In this document: positions 8,824 to 17,483 of the stretch, piece by piece
How positions within the stretch are numbered: the first letter of the stretch is position 1
How the letters are laid out: each line of letters begins with the position of its first letter
Source of the DNA: JAGOMX01 sp041738135
GTDB taxonomy: Bacteria > Pseudomonadota > Alphaproteobacteria > JAGOMX01
DNA length: 64,000 nucleotides
Assembly: GCA_041738135.1 (NCBI GenBank)
Contig: JBGSQK010000017.1
Location: forward strand, 23,021-87,020
Direction: 5' to 3'
The notes under the pieces: model-generated
Told to the model about the DNA's origin: nothing
Database searches by the model: none
The model's input: the letters and a program-made list of their open reading frames with translations, nothing else
Translations under genes and position numbers: made by a program

Positions 8824-9759
8824 TTACTTTCCAAATAATTGATCCAGGTCTGCAGGCGTATTGATTGCCGTGAGCTTTACGTCAGGAACGATTCGTTTGT
8901 TAAGCCCTGTCAAGACTTTGCCAGAACCCACTTCGATAATTTCGCTGACGTTCATACTCCCGAGTGTTTCCATACTTTCGCGCCATCTGACTTGGCCTGT
9001 CACTTGAGTGACCAAGTGGTTGCGTATTTGTTCAGGATCTTTCTCGAAATCTGCTGTCACGTTGGTTAAGATCGGCACCAATGGTGCTTTAAATTCCACT
9101 TGTTGTAAAGCGTCTTTCATAATATCGGCTGCTGGTGCCATCAATTTGCAATGAAAAGGGGCGCTAACCGGTAGCAAAAGGCTTTTGCGGGCGCCGCGTT
9201 CGGTAGCAAGAACCATGGCGCGCTCAACCGCTTCTAAGTGGCCGCTGATAACCAGCTGACCTGCGCAATTGTCATTGGCGATGGAACACACTTGTCCCCT
9301 TCGGGATGCGATGAGAACTTCTTGTAATTCCTTTTGTTCCATACCCAGGATGGCAGCCATGGCGCCTATACCCACGGGGACAGCGTCCTGCATGGCTTTG
9401 CCTCGAATTCTTAATAGTTTTGCCGCATCCGATAGGTTTATAACGCCAGCTGCCGCAAGTGCTGAATATTCACCCAAAGAATGTCCTGCAAAACACAAAC
9501 TGTCCTTCAACTTGTCGCCCAGTTCTCTTTCGATAATCCTAAAAATGGCAAGACTCACAACCATAAGGGCTGGCTGAGTGTTATAAGTGAGGTTCAGGTC
9601 GGCCTCAGAGCCCTCAAAAATAATTTTTGTTAATTTCTGGTTGAGGGTGTCATCCACTTCTTCAAATACAGCACGTGCCTCGGGAAAGGCATCATAAATT
9701 TCACGGCACATACCTACTTTTTGGGAACCTTGTCCTGGGAATACGTAAACTTTTGACAT
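8824..9759 (-). CDS. fabD: malonyl CoA-ACP transacylase
   Basis: Loads malonate onto ACP. The nucleophile Ser94 lies in GHSLGEYSA, and His203 (APFHCKLM) is the second catalytic residue. PGQGSQ at residues 8-13 is the N-terminal signature. The length of 311 aa is normal. It is the first gene of the fab cluster here, preceded by AAAGGTC before the ATG. Confidence 0.97.
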   Translation of the reverse strand: MSKVYVFPGQGSQKVGMCREIYDAFPEARAVFEEVDDTLNQKLTKIIFEGSEADLNLTYNTQPALMVVSLAIFRIIERELGDKLKDSLCFAGHSLGEYSALAAAGVINLSDAAKLLRIRGKAMQDAVPVGIGAMAAILGMEQKELQEVLIASRRGQVCSIANDNCAGQLVISGHLEAVERAMVLATERGARKSLLLPVSAPFHCKLMAPAADIMKDALQQVEFKAPLVPILTNVTADFEKDPEQIRNHLVTQVTGQVRWRESMETLGSMNVSEIIEVGSGKVLTGLNKRIVPDVKLTAINTPADLDQLFGK

Positions 9760-9803
9760 AAAAGACCTTTAACCTCCATAAAACTATAATCTCGTCACCA
9801 TCA

Positions 9804-9926
9804 TGTCATCCCCGCGAAGACGGCGATCCAGCGCAAAAAGTGCGCCAGCGGCGCCTCCGAATAGCTATATTGAAATCGCTACGCGATACTTATTGTGCTG
9901 GATTCCCGCCTGCGCGGGAATGACAC
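9804..9926. repeat. palindromic intergenic repeat element
   Basis: Two outward arms form an imperfect inverted repeat: GTCATCCCCGCGAAGACGGC at 9805-9824 with GATCCAGC after it, and GCTGGATTCCCGCCTGCGCG from 9897, ending in GGGAATGACA at 9926. About 64 nt lie between them. The motif GTCATTCCCGC...GGGAATCCAG is common as a dispersed palindrome in many proteobacteria. No open frame spans it. It lies between divergent-free neighbours, upstream of fabD and downstream of the GntR gene. Confidence 0.7.
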
Positions 9927-9992
9927 AGGATGCGATTTTAATGAGTTAGCGTCGTAGATTCTCATTCTTGAGCCAAGCTGTCCAGGAAAAAT

Positions 9993-10646
9993 TTATTCCA
10001 CAGGCAAATCAAGTTTTTCCAGTTGCTCGTCGAGCGATCCCAAAAAATGGTGGCTGAGGATTCGGCAGGCTTTATCTGCATCTCTTGCCAGCACAGCATC
10101 GGCCAGGTCTTTATGTTCTTGGTTGTTGACCTCTACCCATTGGGGCAAGTCAAAGAGTCTGCTTACGTACAACTGAAGTTTATGAGCTAATAGATCTCGT
10201 ATTTCTAGCAAGCTGGCTGAGTTGCAGCCTTCCACCAAGGCTCGGTGAAAAGCACTATTGAGGGGGAGCCATTCCTCCCACGCAATTTTTTCTTTGGATT
10301 GTTCCAGTTTGGAAAGGCGATAGAATTTGGCAGTGATGTTGGCTTCCCATTCATCGTCACCATGTTTTATGGCCTGCTGGAGGGCAAGAGATTCGATCAG
10401 AGCATACGTGTGGGAGAGATCTCTGATCTCCTTTTGCGTGATGCGTACAACGCTAAAGCCCTTATTGTCTTCGGCGACGATGAGGCCCGTGCTCAAGAGC
10501 TTAGAAAGGGCTTCACGGATAGGACTGAGTCCGATGCCCAGCTCGTCCCTTAGCCGGTGCATGCCAAGCTTTTCACCGGGCTTGTAAACTCCGTTGAGGA
10601 TATTACTCTCGATGATCGCTTGGCATTTTTGCACCAGGGTTGTCAT
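9993..10646 (-). CDS. GntR-family (FCD) transcriptional regulator
   Basis: A 217-residue regulator. Residues about 5-70 are the GntR winged helix (LGMHRLRDELGIGLSPIREALSKL). Residues 80-210 are an all-helical FCD ligand domain with metal-ligand-type residues (FHRALVEGC, then HKDLADAVLARD and LSHHF). It starts 3 nt after the stop of the DHA2-type exporter and is the distal gene of that operon. A near-perfect palindrome in front of the exporter is a plausible operator, implying autoregulation and control of the pump. Confidence 0.9.
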   Translation of the reverse strand: MTTLVQKCQAIIESNILNGVYKPGEKLGMHRLRDELGIGLSPIREALSKLLSTGLIVAEDNKGFSVVRITQKEIRDLSHTYALIESLALQQAIKHGDDEWEANITAKFYRLSKLEQSKEKIAWEEWLPLNSAFHRALVEGCNSASLLEIRDLLAHKLQLYVSRLFDLPQWVEVNNQEHKDLADAVLARDADKACRILSHHFLGSLDEQLEKLDLPVE

Positions 10647-10649
10647 GGA

Positions 10650-12179
10650 TTATGCCTGCCTTGGTGCGATTTTGATGAGTCTATATGAGACTGCAAGGGC
10701 AATCATAGACAACGTTACCGCGGTTAACATGACCCACCAATTGGCTTTTACGAAAGCCTCGTTCATGAGGGATACGGCCAGGTCCACATCCATGCCAGTG
10801 AGCAATTGCAAGTCGCGGTAGGCGCTACCAAACACAGTCATAAGATGCTCGATCTGAACGCTTGAGAGGTCCATATTATTTGCAATGGTCATATGCTCGA
10901 GGAATGGCTCGCCCAAGCCTACGAGTAGGCTGGTGCAAAATACAACACCTAAGCTGCCGCCAAGGGCGGAGAACATAACGAATACGCCGGACGCCGTGCT
11001 CAATATGGATGGGTCCATGGTTTTCATCATTGCTGCATTAAAGGATGGAAGGGCTATGCCAAGACCAACTCCAATCAGAGTGAGTGAGGGCAGGATGATA
11101 TACATGTTGCCATTGGTGCCGAAAAGAAGAGCCAGGGACATACCCAAAGTGAGAATGGCTATGCCAAGACAAGCTGGAATCCTGGCATCCATGCGATCCA
11201 CCATTCTGCCGCCAAAGGGCGACAGCAGGCCAAATGCCAGCGTCATGGACAGGAATATAATGCCGCTGTCATAAGCGGAATACCCGAGAACGTTCTGTAA
11301 GTACAGCCCCATGCTCACCAGTACGATGGAAAAAACCATTTCAACCGCCGTGTACCCTATGACACAACCGAGGAAAGGTTTGTTCGCAAAGAGGCCTTTC
11401 GGGATGAGCCTGTTGGTTTTGTTGCGTGATGAATATATAAACAAGCCCAACATGACGGCGCCCAAAGAGATGACGGACCAGACGGATAACGATAGAGGTC
11501 CCCAGTTTTCCATCTCGTTGATGCCAAAGACGATTGTGACCAAAGACAGGCCTAACAACAGGCTGCCTGAAAGGTCAAATTTATGCTCCGATATGCGCGA
11601 CGGTTCTTTTTCCACGCACAGCATGGTCACCAGGATGGTAATCAAACATAAAGGGATGTTGATCAAAAAGATCCAACGCCAGTTCAGATATTCGATGAGT
11701 GCTCCACCAAAAGTAGGGCCCATGGCGAGTCCCACACCAACACCTGCGCCTAAAGCGCCAATGGCAAGGCCTTGTTTGTTTTCAGGAAACACCGAAAATA
11801 TCAAGGTATACAAAGGGGGTGCAATGAGGGCGCCGCCTAGACCTTGCAGCAATCGACCTGTAATGAGAACCGCCTCTGATTGCGCAAAACCGCACCATAA
11901 AGATGCCAAGGAAAACATGGTCAGCCCGATGAGCAATATGCGTCGTTTGCCAAAAATATCGGCCAATTGACCCGCTGCCACCACTGCCGTAGCCCAGGCT
12001 AAAATATAGCCACTGAGAAGCCATTGCAATGTGTTAAGATCTGCTTCCAGATCCTTGGAAATTAAAATCAGTGCGATATTAACTGCCGTATAATCGATGT
12101 TAATAAGCGTGACCAAAAAAGTCATAGCCGAAAGCAACGCCCAAGGACGCCAGGATTGCGGAAACATAAATTTATTCAT
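10650..12179 (-). CDS. DHA2-family MFS drug/proton antiporter (EmrB/QacA type)
   Basis: A 509-residue membrane transporter with about 14 predicted TM helices. It shows the DHA2 landmarks WLLSGYILAWATAVVAAGQL (TM2, with motif A GQLADIFGKRR after it) and GALGAGVGVGLAMGPTFGG in TM5. The start at 12179 (MNKFMFP) is preferred because GGAG lies about 7 nt upstream; the longer frame would run through the operator. There is no adjacent membrane-fusion protein, so it likely works alone. It forms an operon with the GntR/FCD gene behind it. Confidence 0.9.
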   Translation of the reverse strand: MNKFMFPQSWRPWALLSAMTFLVTLINIDYTAVNIALILISKDLEADLNTLQWLLSGYILAWATAVVAAGQLADIFGKRRILLIGLTMFSLASLWCGFAQSEAVLITGRLLQGLGGALIAPPLYTLIFSVFPENKQGLAIGALGAGVGVGLAMGPTFGGALIEYLNWRWIFLINIPLCLITILVTMLCVEKEPSRISEHKFDLSGSLLLGLSLVTIVFGINEMENWGPLSLSVWSVISLGAVMLGLFIYSSRNKTNRLIPKGLFANKPFLGCVIGYTAVEMVFSIVLVSMGLYLQNVLGYSAYDSGIIFLSMTLAFGLLSPFGGRMVDRMDARIPACLGIAILTLGMSLALLFGTNGNMYIILPSLTLIGVGLGIALPSFNAAMMKTMDPSILSTASGVFVMFSALGGSLGVVFCTSLLVGLGEPFLEHMTIANNMDLSSVQIEHLMTVFGSAYRDLQLLTGMDVDLAVSLMNEAFVKANWWVMLTAVTLSMIALAVSYRLIKIAPRQA

Positions 12180-12194
12180 AATATTTCTCCATTG

Positions 12195-12221
12195 TCGAAA
12201 ATAATGCATATTTTCGAAAAT
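12195..12221. promoter_or_regulatory. candidate operator for the GntR/FCD regulator
   Basis: TCGAAAATA (12195-12203) and TATTTTCGA (12209-12217) are perfect 9-bp arms around a 5-nt centre. A second, overlapping perfect 12-bp palindrome, ATTTTCGAAAAT, spans 12210-12221. So three half-sites sit 16-42 nt upstream of the exporter ATG, where a bound repressor would block transcription. Assigning the adjacent FCD regulator as the binder is inference. Confidence 0.65.
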
Positions 12222-12256
12222 CATGTCAAGTTAATTTATTTGAGTGTGAGCTTAAT

Positions 12257-12289
12257 CTATTATGGGGCTTTGCCCAGACCCCAGAATAG
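12257..12289. other. stem-loop in the gap before the F-box/LRR gene
   Basis: CTATTATGGGG (12257-12267) pairs with CCCCAGAATAG (12279-12289) with one mismatch, around an 11-nt loop. No T-run follows on either strand, so it does not look like an intrinsic terminator. It lies in the 310-nt gap between the divergent exporter and F-box genes. Apart from this and the operator I see nothing in that gap. Confidence 0.45.
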
Positions 12290-12489
12290 TTAGGAAAATA
12301 AAATGGAAAGCCACGTATCTCCTCTAATGCTATTTTCATAAATATCTCGGGTTTCATGGCAGCGCCCTGAGAAAACTCTCTTGAACATAGTCAACAGCCA
12401 AGATGCTGAAAAACTTGACCAAAAGCAGCAATGAAATTATACGCTTAAATGTATTAGGCCCGTGAGATTAATACTGAAGGGATTTAAAG

Positions 12490-14004
12490 TTGATGAGATT
12501 CTATTCTAAAGTGATTGGCATTCTAGTTCTTTGGCCAATATTGCCAGTATGTGGGTCTAAGTATAACCCCGATAACTATAATAGCAATAACTATGATGTG
12601 GTAGATCCCTGCACAGGTTTGATCGCCATCCGTCCTGCCGGTGAGGAAGCGGCAGTAGCACATATGGTTGAGGGCATATCGCCTGTTGCTTCAGTTGTGG
12701 CGAATGTGGAACATGTAAAACCAATTCGAGCCTTGGTTGTGGATCCCTGTAAAATTGGCAAGGATCCATTTACAATGCTTCCCGATGATGTTTTGATCTA
12801 TATACTCAAACAAAAAGGTATTCCCAAAGCAGCACACGCTGTATGCTTTAGATTCCGGAATCTAATTGCGAAAGGATTGGGATTTAATAAGTGGAGGCAG
12901 CGGAATGTCTTTTTTCAACTGCCCAATAATCTAGATAGATCAATTAAAGACCGTGTGGATGGCCACTGCATAAAATTGTATAAAAAAGAGATAGATTTTC
13001 TAAGGTCAATGTATTGGTATTTCGGCGATGGTGTATTTTGTGTTCCCTCAACTACCCCAGTTATTGAGGGCATTGAGAGAGAAGTAGGCAGGATCAGCAG
13101 TGTAGTTACAACGATTGTTCTGGTTGATAAACAGGTAAACTTATTTCCCGTAAGGCTGTTTGAAAGACTTAATCACGTGGTTGTTCAAAATGATTGGTCT
13201 AATCCTATTAATGACTTTCGGCATTTGACTCAAAACATTAAGCAGCTAGAAATTGCAGCCGCTAACATCGCTGATTTTAAACCCCTTTTACCATATCAAA
13301 ATATCAAAAGACTCGCTCTTGGGGTAAAGGGTAGGTGCGATTTTAAGTTATTGCCTTCATTTACAAATATTCAATGCCTCAGTCTTGAAAATACTGAGTT
13401 TGTGGACTGTGCTGTTTTGGCTGAAATGACGACTCTGAAATCGCTTTCTTTGAATTTTTCCATACTCCGTAAGCGTCAATTTTCCGAAATTGGTCAAATG
13501 AAACATTTACGTGGATTATTCTTGCGACAGACTGGCGTTGATGCAATCGCTTTTCTTAAAGGACTCACCAATTTGGAGGCTCTAGATTTATCGTGGAATC
13601 AGGACTTGAGACAGGTTAGCCCTTTGGGCTACTTAGTGTCTTTAAAGAGTTTAAGTATATGCCATACGAAAATGAATAGTTTAAGCCCTCTCAAAAATCT
13701 TAAACACTTACAAAATTTAGATATGGTGGGATTGCTAGTGCCTGATTTGCATACCCTCACGCAATTGCGTGCTATCCACATATGGGATAGAACTGAGCTA
13801 ACTTATGATCCTTATCCGCGTTTTCAGTATAAAACTGTATCAGATAGATTACCAACTCTTCAAGCAGATGATCAGTTGCTCAATGCGCAGACCGAAGCAT
13901 TTTTATCTTTGCTTCAGGTAAATCCTCACGTGGGGCTTGTGGACAAACCTACCCTCAAGGATCATATGTCAACCGGTGGCGGATTTAAAGAACCCCCCGC
14001 CTGA
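12490..14004 (+). CDS. F-box and leucine-rich-repeat protein with signal peptide (candidate host-directed effector)
   Basis: A 504-residue eukaryotic-like protein. Residues 1-21 are hydrophobic and end in ILPVCGS, a signal peptide and perhaps a poor lipobox. Residues about 96-126 match the F-box pattern: LP.DV...IL near the start, AAHAVCFRFRNLI at the end. Residues about 240-435 hold repeated leucine-rich units (IKRLALG, IQCLSLEN, LKSLSLN, LRGLFLRQTG, LEALDLSWN, LKSLSICHTK, LQNLDMVG). F-box/LRR proteins recruit substrates to SCF ubiquitin ligases in eukaryotes. Bacterial copies are known as effectors of amoeba-associated species. It overlaps hpd convergently by 20 nt. The export route is not visible. 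Confidence 0.8.
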   Translation: MMRFYSKVIGILVLWPILPVCGSKYNPDNYNSNNYDVVDPCTGLIAIRPAGEEAAVAHMVEGISPVASVVANVEHVKPIRALVVDPCKIGKDPFTMLPDDVLIYILKQKGIPKAAHAVCFRFRNLIAKGLGFNKWRQRNVFFQLPNNLDRSIKDRVDGHCIKLYKKEIDFLRSMYWYFGDGVFCVPSTTPVIEGIEREVGRISSVVTTIVLVDKQVNLFPVRLFERLNHVVVQNDWSNPINDFRHLTQNIKQLEIAAANIADFKPLLPYQNIKRLALGVKGRCDFKLLPSFTNIQCLSLENTEFVDCAVLAEMTTLKSLSLNFSILRKRQFSEIGQMKHLRGLFLRQTGVDAIAFLKGLTNLEALDLSWNQDLRQVSPLGYLVSLKSLSICHTKMNSLSPLKNLKHLQNLDMVGLLVPDLHTLTQLRAIHIWDRTELTYDPYPRFQYKTVSDRLPTLQADDQLLNAQTEAFLSLLQVNPHVGLVDKPTLKDHMSTGGGFKEPPA

Positions 14005-15061
14005 TTTGATCTAGTTCCATGGCCTCAAAGAGTGCTTGGAAATTACCTTCACCAAAGCCCTGGTGACCTTTGCGTTGAATAATTTCGAAGAAGATGGGTC
14101 CGATCACTGTGTTGGTAAATATTTGTAACAGCAATGGTTTTCCAGGTTTATCCATCTCGCCGTCCATGAGGATACTGTTCTTTTTCAGGCGCGCCTTGTC
14201 TTCATTGTGACCCGGCATACGGGTTTCCAGCAGTTCAAAATAAGTGTCAGGCACTTCTAGGAAGCTAATGCCAGTCTTTCGCAAAGCTTCGACTGTTTCA
14301 TAGATATTGTCAGTGCCAAAAGCAATGTGTTGGATTCCCTCGCCGTGATACTCGCGTAAGTATTCCTCAATCTGGGATTGCTCTTCAGTACCTTCGTTGA
14401 TGGGGATACGGATTTTGCCACATGGGCTGCTCATGGCTCTGGAGATTAGGCCGGTTTTTTGACCCTTGATATCGAAGTAGCGAATTTCACGGAAATTAAA
14501 GAGTTTTATATAAAAGTTCGCCCACGTGTCCATATTACCTTGATGCACATTATGCGTCAGGTGGTCCAGGTAAGTTAAGCCTACGCAGTTTTTACTTTGC
14601 GTGGCCAATGGCTCGAAATCTTGTTCATATACTTTGTGGTTATCATAATTATCCAAAAGATAAATAATGCTGTCACCAATACCATAAATGGCTGGGGCCT
14701 TGAATGTGGTATTGTTCGCGGCATAAGGCTTGGCGCCTCGATCGATAAGCGTTTGAAAGGCCAACTTGGCATTTTTAACCCTGAATCCCATGGCGCAAGC
14801 GCAAGGGCCGTGCTCGGACATAAAACTAGACGCAAAACTGCCTGGCTCGCCATTGATCAGAAAGTTAAGGTCACCCTGCCGGTAAAGGATAATGTTTTGA
14901 CTCTTATGACGAGCAACCGGTGTAAAGCCGAGACAATCAAACAATTTCTGCAATTCCGCTGGGTCCTTGGCAGCGAATTCGACGCATTCAAAGCCATCGG
15001 TTCCGATGGGATTGTCATATGTTTCTGTTTGGTCTGAGAAATATGGCGCTGTCTGAGTCAT
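13985..15061 (-). CDS. hpd: 4-hydroxyphenylpyruvate dioxygenase
   Basis: Fe(II) enzyme of tyrosine catabolism that makes homogentisate. It has 358 residues and two VOC half-domains. The iron ligands are His167 (LDHLTHNV), His245 (IQHIAFGT) and Glu326 (GPIFFEIIQRKGHQGFGEGN). The C-terminal helix that closes the active site is present. No homogentisate dioxygenase is nearby, so the product may feed pigment or quinone chemistry or a pathway encoded elsewhere. Confidence 0.96.
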   Translation of the reverse strand: MTQTAPYFSDQTETYDNPIGTDGFECVEFAAKDPAELQKLFDCLGFTPVARHKSQNIILYRQGDLNFLINGEPGSFASSFMSEHGPCACAMGFRVKNAKLAFQTLIDRGAKPYAANNTTFKAPAIYGIGDSIIYLLDNYDNHKVYEQDFEPLATQSKNCVGLTYLDHLTHNVHQGNMDTWANFYIKLFNFREIRYFDIKGQKTGLISRAMSSPCGKIRIPINEGTEEQSQIEEYLREYHGEGIQHIAFGTDNIYETVEALRKTGISFLEVPDTYFELLETRMPGHNEDKARLKKNSILMDGEMDKPGKPLLLQIFTNTVIGPIFFEIIQRKGHQGFGEGNFQALFEAMELDQIRRGVL

Positions 15062-15212
15062 TTTGTTATCTCCGATCTATTATAATCATAAGAATAAACG
15101 GGAAACATGCCTTTGCCAAGACTGATTCTGTAAGGTCAAATCACAGAAAGCTTGCGTTTATGGGTAGAGTTGGTATAAATGGCGAAGATAAAATTAAAAA
15201 TAGGACATTTAC

Positions 15213-15668
15213 ATGGCCGATAAATTTACTTTTGATGCTGAGCTCGTAAGGCAACTGGCTGAGTTGTTGAACGAAACTGATTTGAACGAAATTGAATACG
15301 AAGTGAACGATCACCGGATTCGTGTGGTGCGCCATCGCCAAGAACTGATGGTGGCTCCTACATACGCACAGGCAGCACCTGTTCAACAGGTTGCGCCAGC
15401 GGCTTTGTCAGTGGTGGAAGATTTCCACAAGCACCCAGGGGCCGTTAAGTCTCCCATGGTTGGCAATGCTTATGAATCTTCTGATCCGGCTTCGCCTGCT
15501 TTCGTTAAAGAGGGCGATAAGGTTACAGAAGGTCAAACTTTGCTGATTATCGAAGCCATGAAGGTTATGAACCCTATCAAAGCAACGCGTTCTGGTACGG
15601 TTAAGAAGATACTATTCCAAAACTCCCATCCTGTAGAGTTCGATGAAGTGTTAATGATCATCGAATAA
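15213..15668 (+). CDS. accB: biotin carboxyl carrier protein of acetyl-CoA carboxylase
   Basis: A 151-residue carrier. The biotinyl domain occupies residues about 75-151, with the biotinylated Lys117 in EAMKVMN. A Pro/Ala-rich linker (about 48-65) joins it to the N-terminal helix region. An AGGA element precedes the ATG. accC follows after 25 nt, the usual accBC operon that supplies malonyl-CoA to FabD. Confidence 0.96.
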   Translation: MADKFTFDAELVRQLAELLNETDLNEIEYEVNDHRIRVVRHRQELMVAPTYAQAAPVQQVAPAALSVVEDFHKHPGAVKSPMVGNAYESSDPASPAFVKEGDKVTEGQTLLIIEAMKVMNPIKATRSGTVKKILFQNSHPVEFDEVLMIIE

Positions 15669-15693
15669 TTCTCAAACTAAAGTTAGGTGTGTT

Positions 15694-17058
15694 ATGAAAA
15701 AAGTACTGATAGCCAATAGAGGCGAAATCGCGTTACGAATTCACAGAGCCTGTAAAGAGTTGGGTCTGCAGACGGTTGCCGTCCACTCCACAGCGGATGC
15801 CAAAGCAAAGCACGTGGTGCTTGCGGACGAAAGCGTATGTATTGGCCCTAATTCGGCCAAGGATAGCTATCTGAACATTCCATCTATTCTGTCTGCAGCC
15901 ATTGTTTCTGGCGCTGATGCGATTCACCCCGGTTATGGCTTTCTTTCAGAAAATGCCGACTTTGTGTCCATGACCGAAGAGCACGGCATGACTTTTATTG
16001 GGCCCACAGCCGAACACATTAATATCATGGGCGACAAGATTACCGCTAAGGACACGGTTAAAAGTTTGGGTATCCCTGTGGTTCCGGGATCAGATGGTGC
16101 CGTTCACGATGTGGCGCAAGCCAAGAAAGTAGCTAAAGAAATCGGCTATCCAATCCTTATCAAAGCAACCAGCGGTGGCGGCGGTAAGGGTATGCAAGTG
16201 GTGCATCAGGAAAGCAAGCTAGAAGAAGCTTTCCGTATTGCTCGTAGCGAAGCCAAAGCTAACTTTGGCAACGACATGGTGTACTTTGAGAAATATCTCA
16301 GCAAGCCCCGTCACATTGAAATTCAGATTCTAGCAGACACTCACGGTAACGTGATTCACTTGGGCGAGCGCGATTGCTCGATCCAACGTCGTCACCAAAA
16401 GGTATTCGAAGAAGCGCCATCGCCCGTCTTGGACGATGCCGCGCGTGAGGAACTGGGCGAAATTGTCCGCAAAGCCATCGAAAAGCTGGGCTATCGAGGC
16501 GCTGGTACGCTTGAATTCCTTTGGGAAAACGGTCAGTTCTATTTCATCGAAATGAACACCCGCGTTCAGGTGGAGCATCCCATCACAGAAGCCATCACTG
16601 GCGTCGATATTGTTCGCGAGCAAATCCTAATCGCTATGGGGCATCCGTTGTCCTATAAACAAGAAGACATTAAATTCCGTGGCCACGCCATCGAGTGCCG
16701 TATTAACGCAGAACATCCGGTGACCTTTATGCCTAGTCCTGGAATGATTACCACATTCCACCCACCAGGTGGTCCAGGCGTGCGTGTAGACAGCGCCATA
16801 TATTCCGGCTATCAGATTCCACCTTATTACGACAGCTTGATTGCTAAACTTATCGTTCATGGCCAAACCCGTGAAGATTGCATCCAACGCTTGCGCCGTA
16901 CATTGGATGAGTTTGTTATCAGTGGTATTGAAACAACCATCCCCCTGCACAAACGCTTAGTAAATGAGCCAGATATTATCTCTGGAAACTATGACATCCA
17001 TTGGCTGGAAAAACTGCTAAAAGCAGACGAAACTGTTGTGGATAAAGAAGCTGCTTAG
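15694..17058 (+). CDS. accC: biotin carboxylase subunit of acetyl-CoA carboxylase
   Basis: ATP-grasp enzyme of 454 residues that carboxylates the biotin on AccB. It has the N-terminal ANRGEIALRI motif, the Gly-rich ATP loop ATSGGGGKGMQ, the EKYLSKPRHIEIQ strand and the catalytic EMNTRVQVEHPITE segment. The length matches other AccC proteins. It has an AGGTG ribosome binding site and is the second gene of accBC. Confidence 0.97.
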   Translation: MKKVLIANRGEIALRIHRACKELGLQTVAVHSTADAKAKHVVLADESVCIGPNSAKDSYLNIPSILSAAIVSGADAIHPGYGFLSENADFVSMTEEHGMTFIGPTAEHINIMGDKITAKDTVKSLGIPVVPGSDGAVHDVAQAKKVAKEIGYPILIKATSGGGGKGMQVVHQESKLEEAFRIARSEAKANFGNDMVYFEKYLSKPRHIEIQILADTHGNVIHLGERDCSIQRRHQKVFEEAPSPVLDDAAREELGEIVRKAIEKLGYRGAGTLEFLWENGQFYFIEMNTRVQVEHPITEAITGVDIVREQILIAMGHPLSYKQEDIKFRGHAIECRINAEHPVTFMPSPGMITTFHPPGGPGVRVDSAIYSGYQIPPYYDSLIAKLIVHGQTREDCIQRLRRTLDEFVISGIETTIPLHKRLVNEPDIISGNYDIHWLEKLLKADETVVDKEAA

Positions 17059-17483
17059 TTTTGCTTTTGCTAGCCCTATAATACCAATTTCTTCCGCACC
17101 TCCCCGACTCAAGGCAGGGAAGGAACGGGAGGGTTTCTACTACATACATTTTAACGGTTGCTTAATAGAACGAGCAGCCGTATAAAAACCAAGTTTTAAA
17201 CTAGCTTCCACATAAATATCATGAATAGAAATAAATTTAGGTAAGTCCAGAAACCATAATCATCGGAGTTCATAACTCTGCAAATCCAATTTGCCTGTTT
17301 CATCAATGAATCAATGAACTAGTAAATCTAAGGCTATACAGATCCTTGCGCAGTTAGAAAATATATCTCGACCAAAAAATTTTGACAGTCTGCCCTTCCC
17401 AAGAGACTTAGACTTGATTATACTAGCCTTTGAGTTATTGCCAAAGCGGTGGCAGCCAAGTATTGGGTGGAAAATATCGGAAC
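17059..17483. other. intergenic stretch after accBC
   Basis: This 425-nt gap has no supported gene. Near 17099-17134 CCTCCCC and CGGGAGGG bracket a purine-rich stretch and could pair weakly; no T-run follows that would make it a clear terminator. The remainder is AT-rich. The promoter of the sensor gene downstream must lie here but I cannot fix it. Confidence 0.45.

Noticed and set aside
12257..12289. Stem-loop before the F-box gene as an intrinsic terminator or riboswitch
   Set aside because: There is no T-run on either strand and no conserved riboswitch core; it is kept only as a stem-loop.
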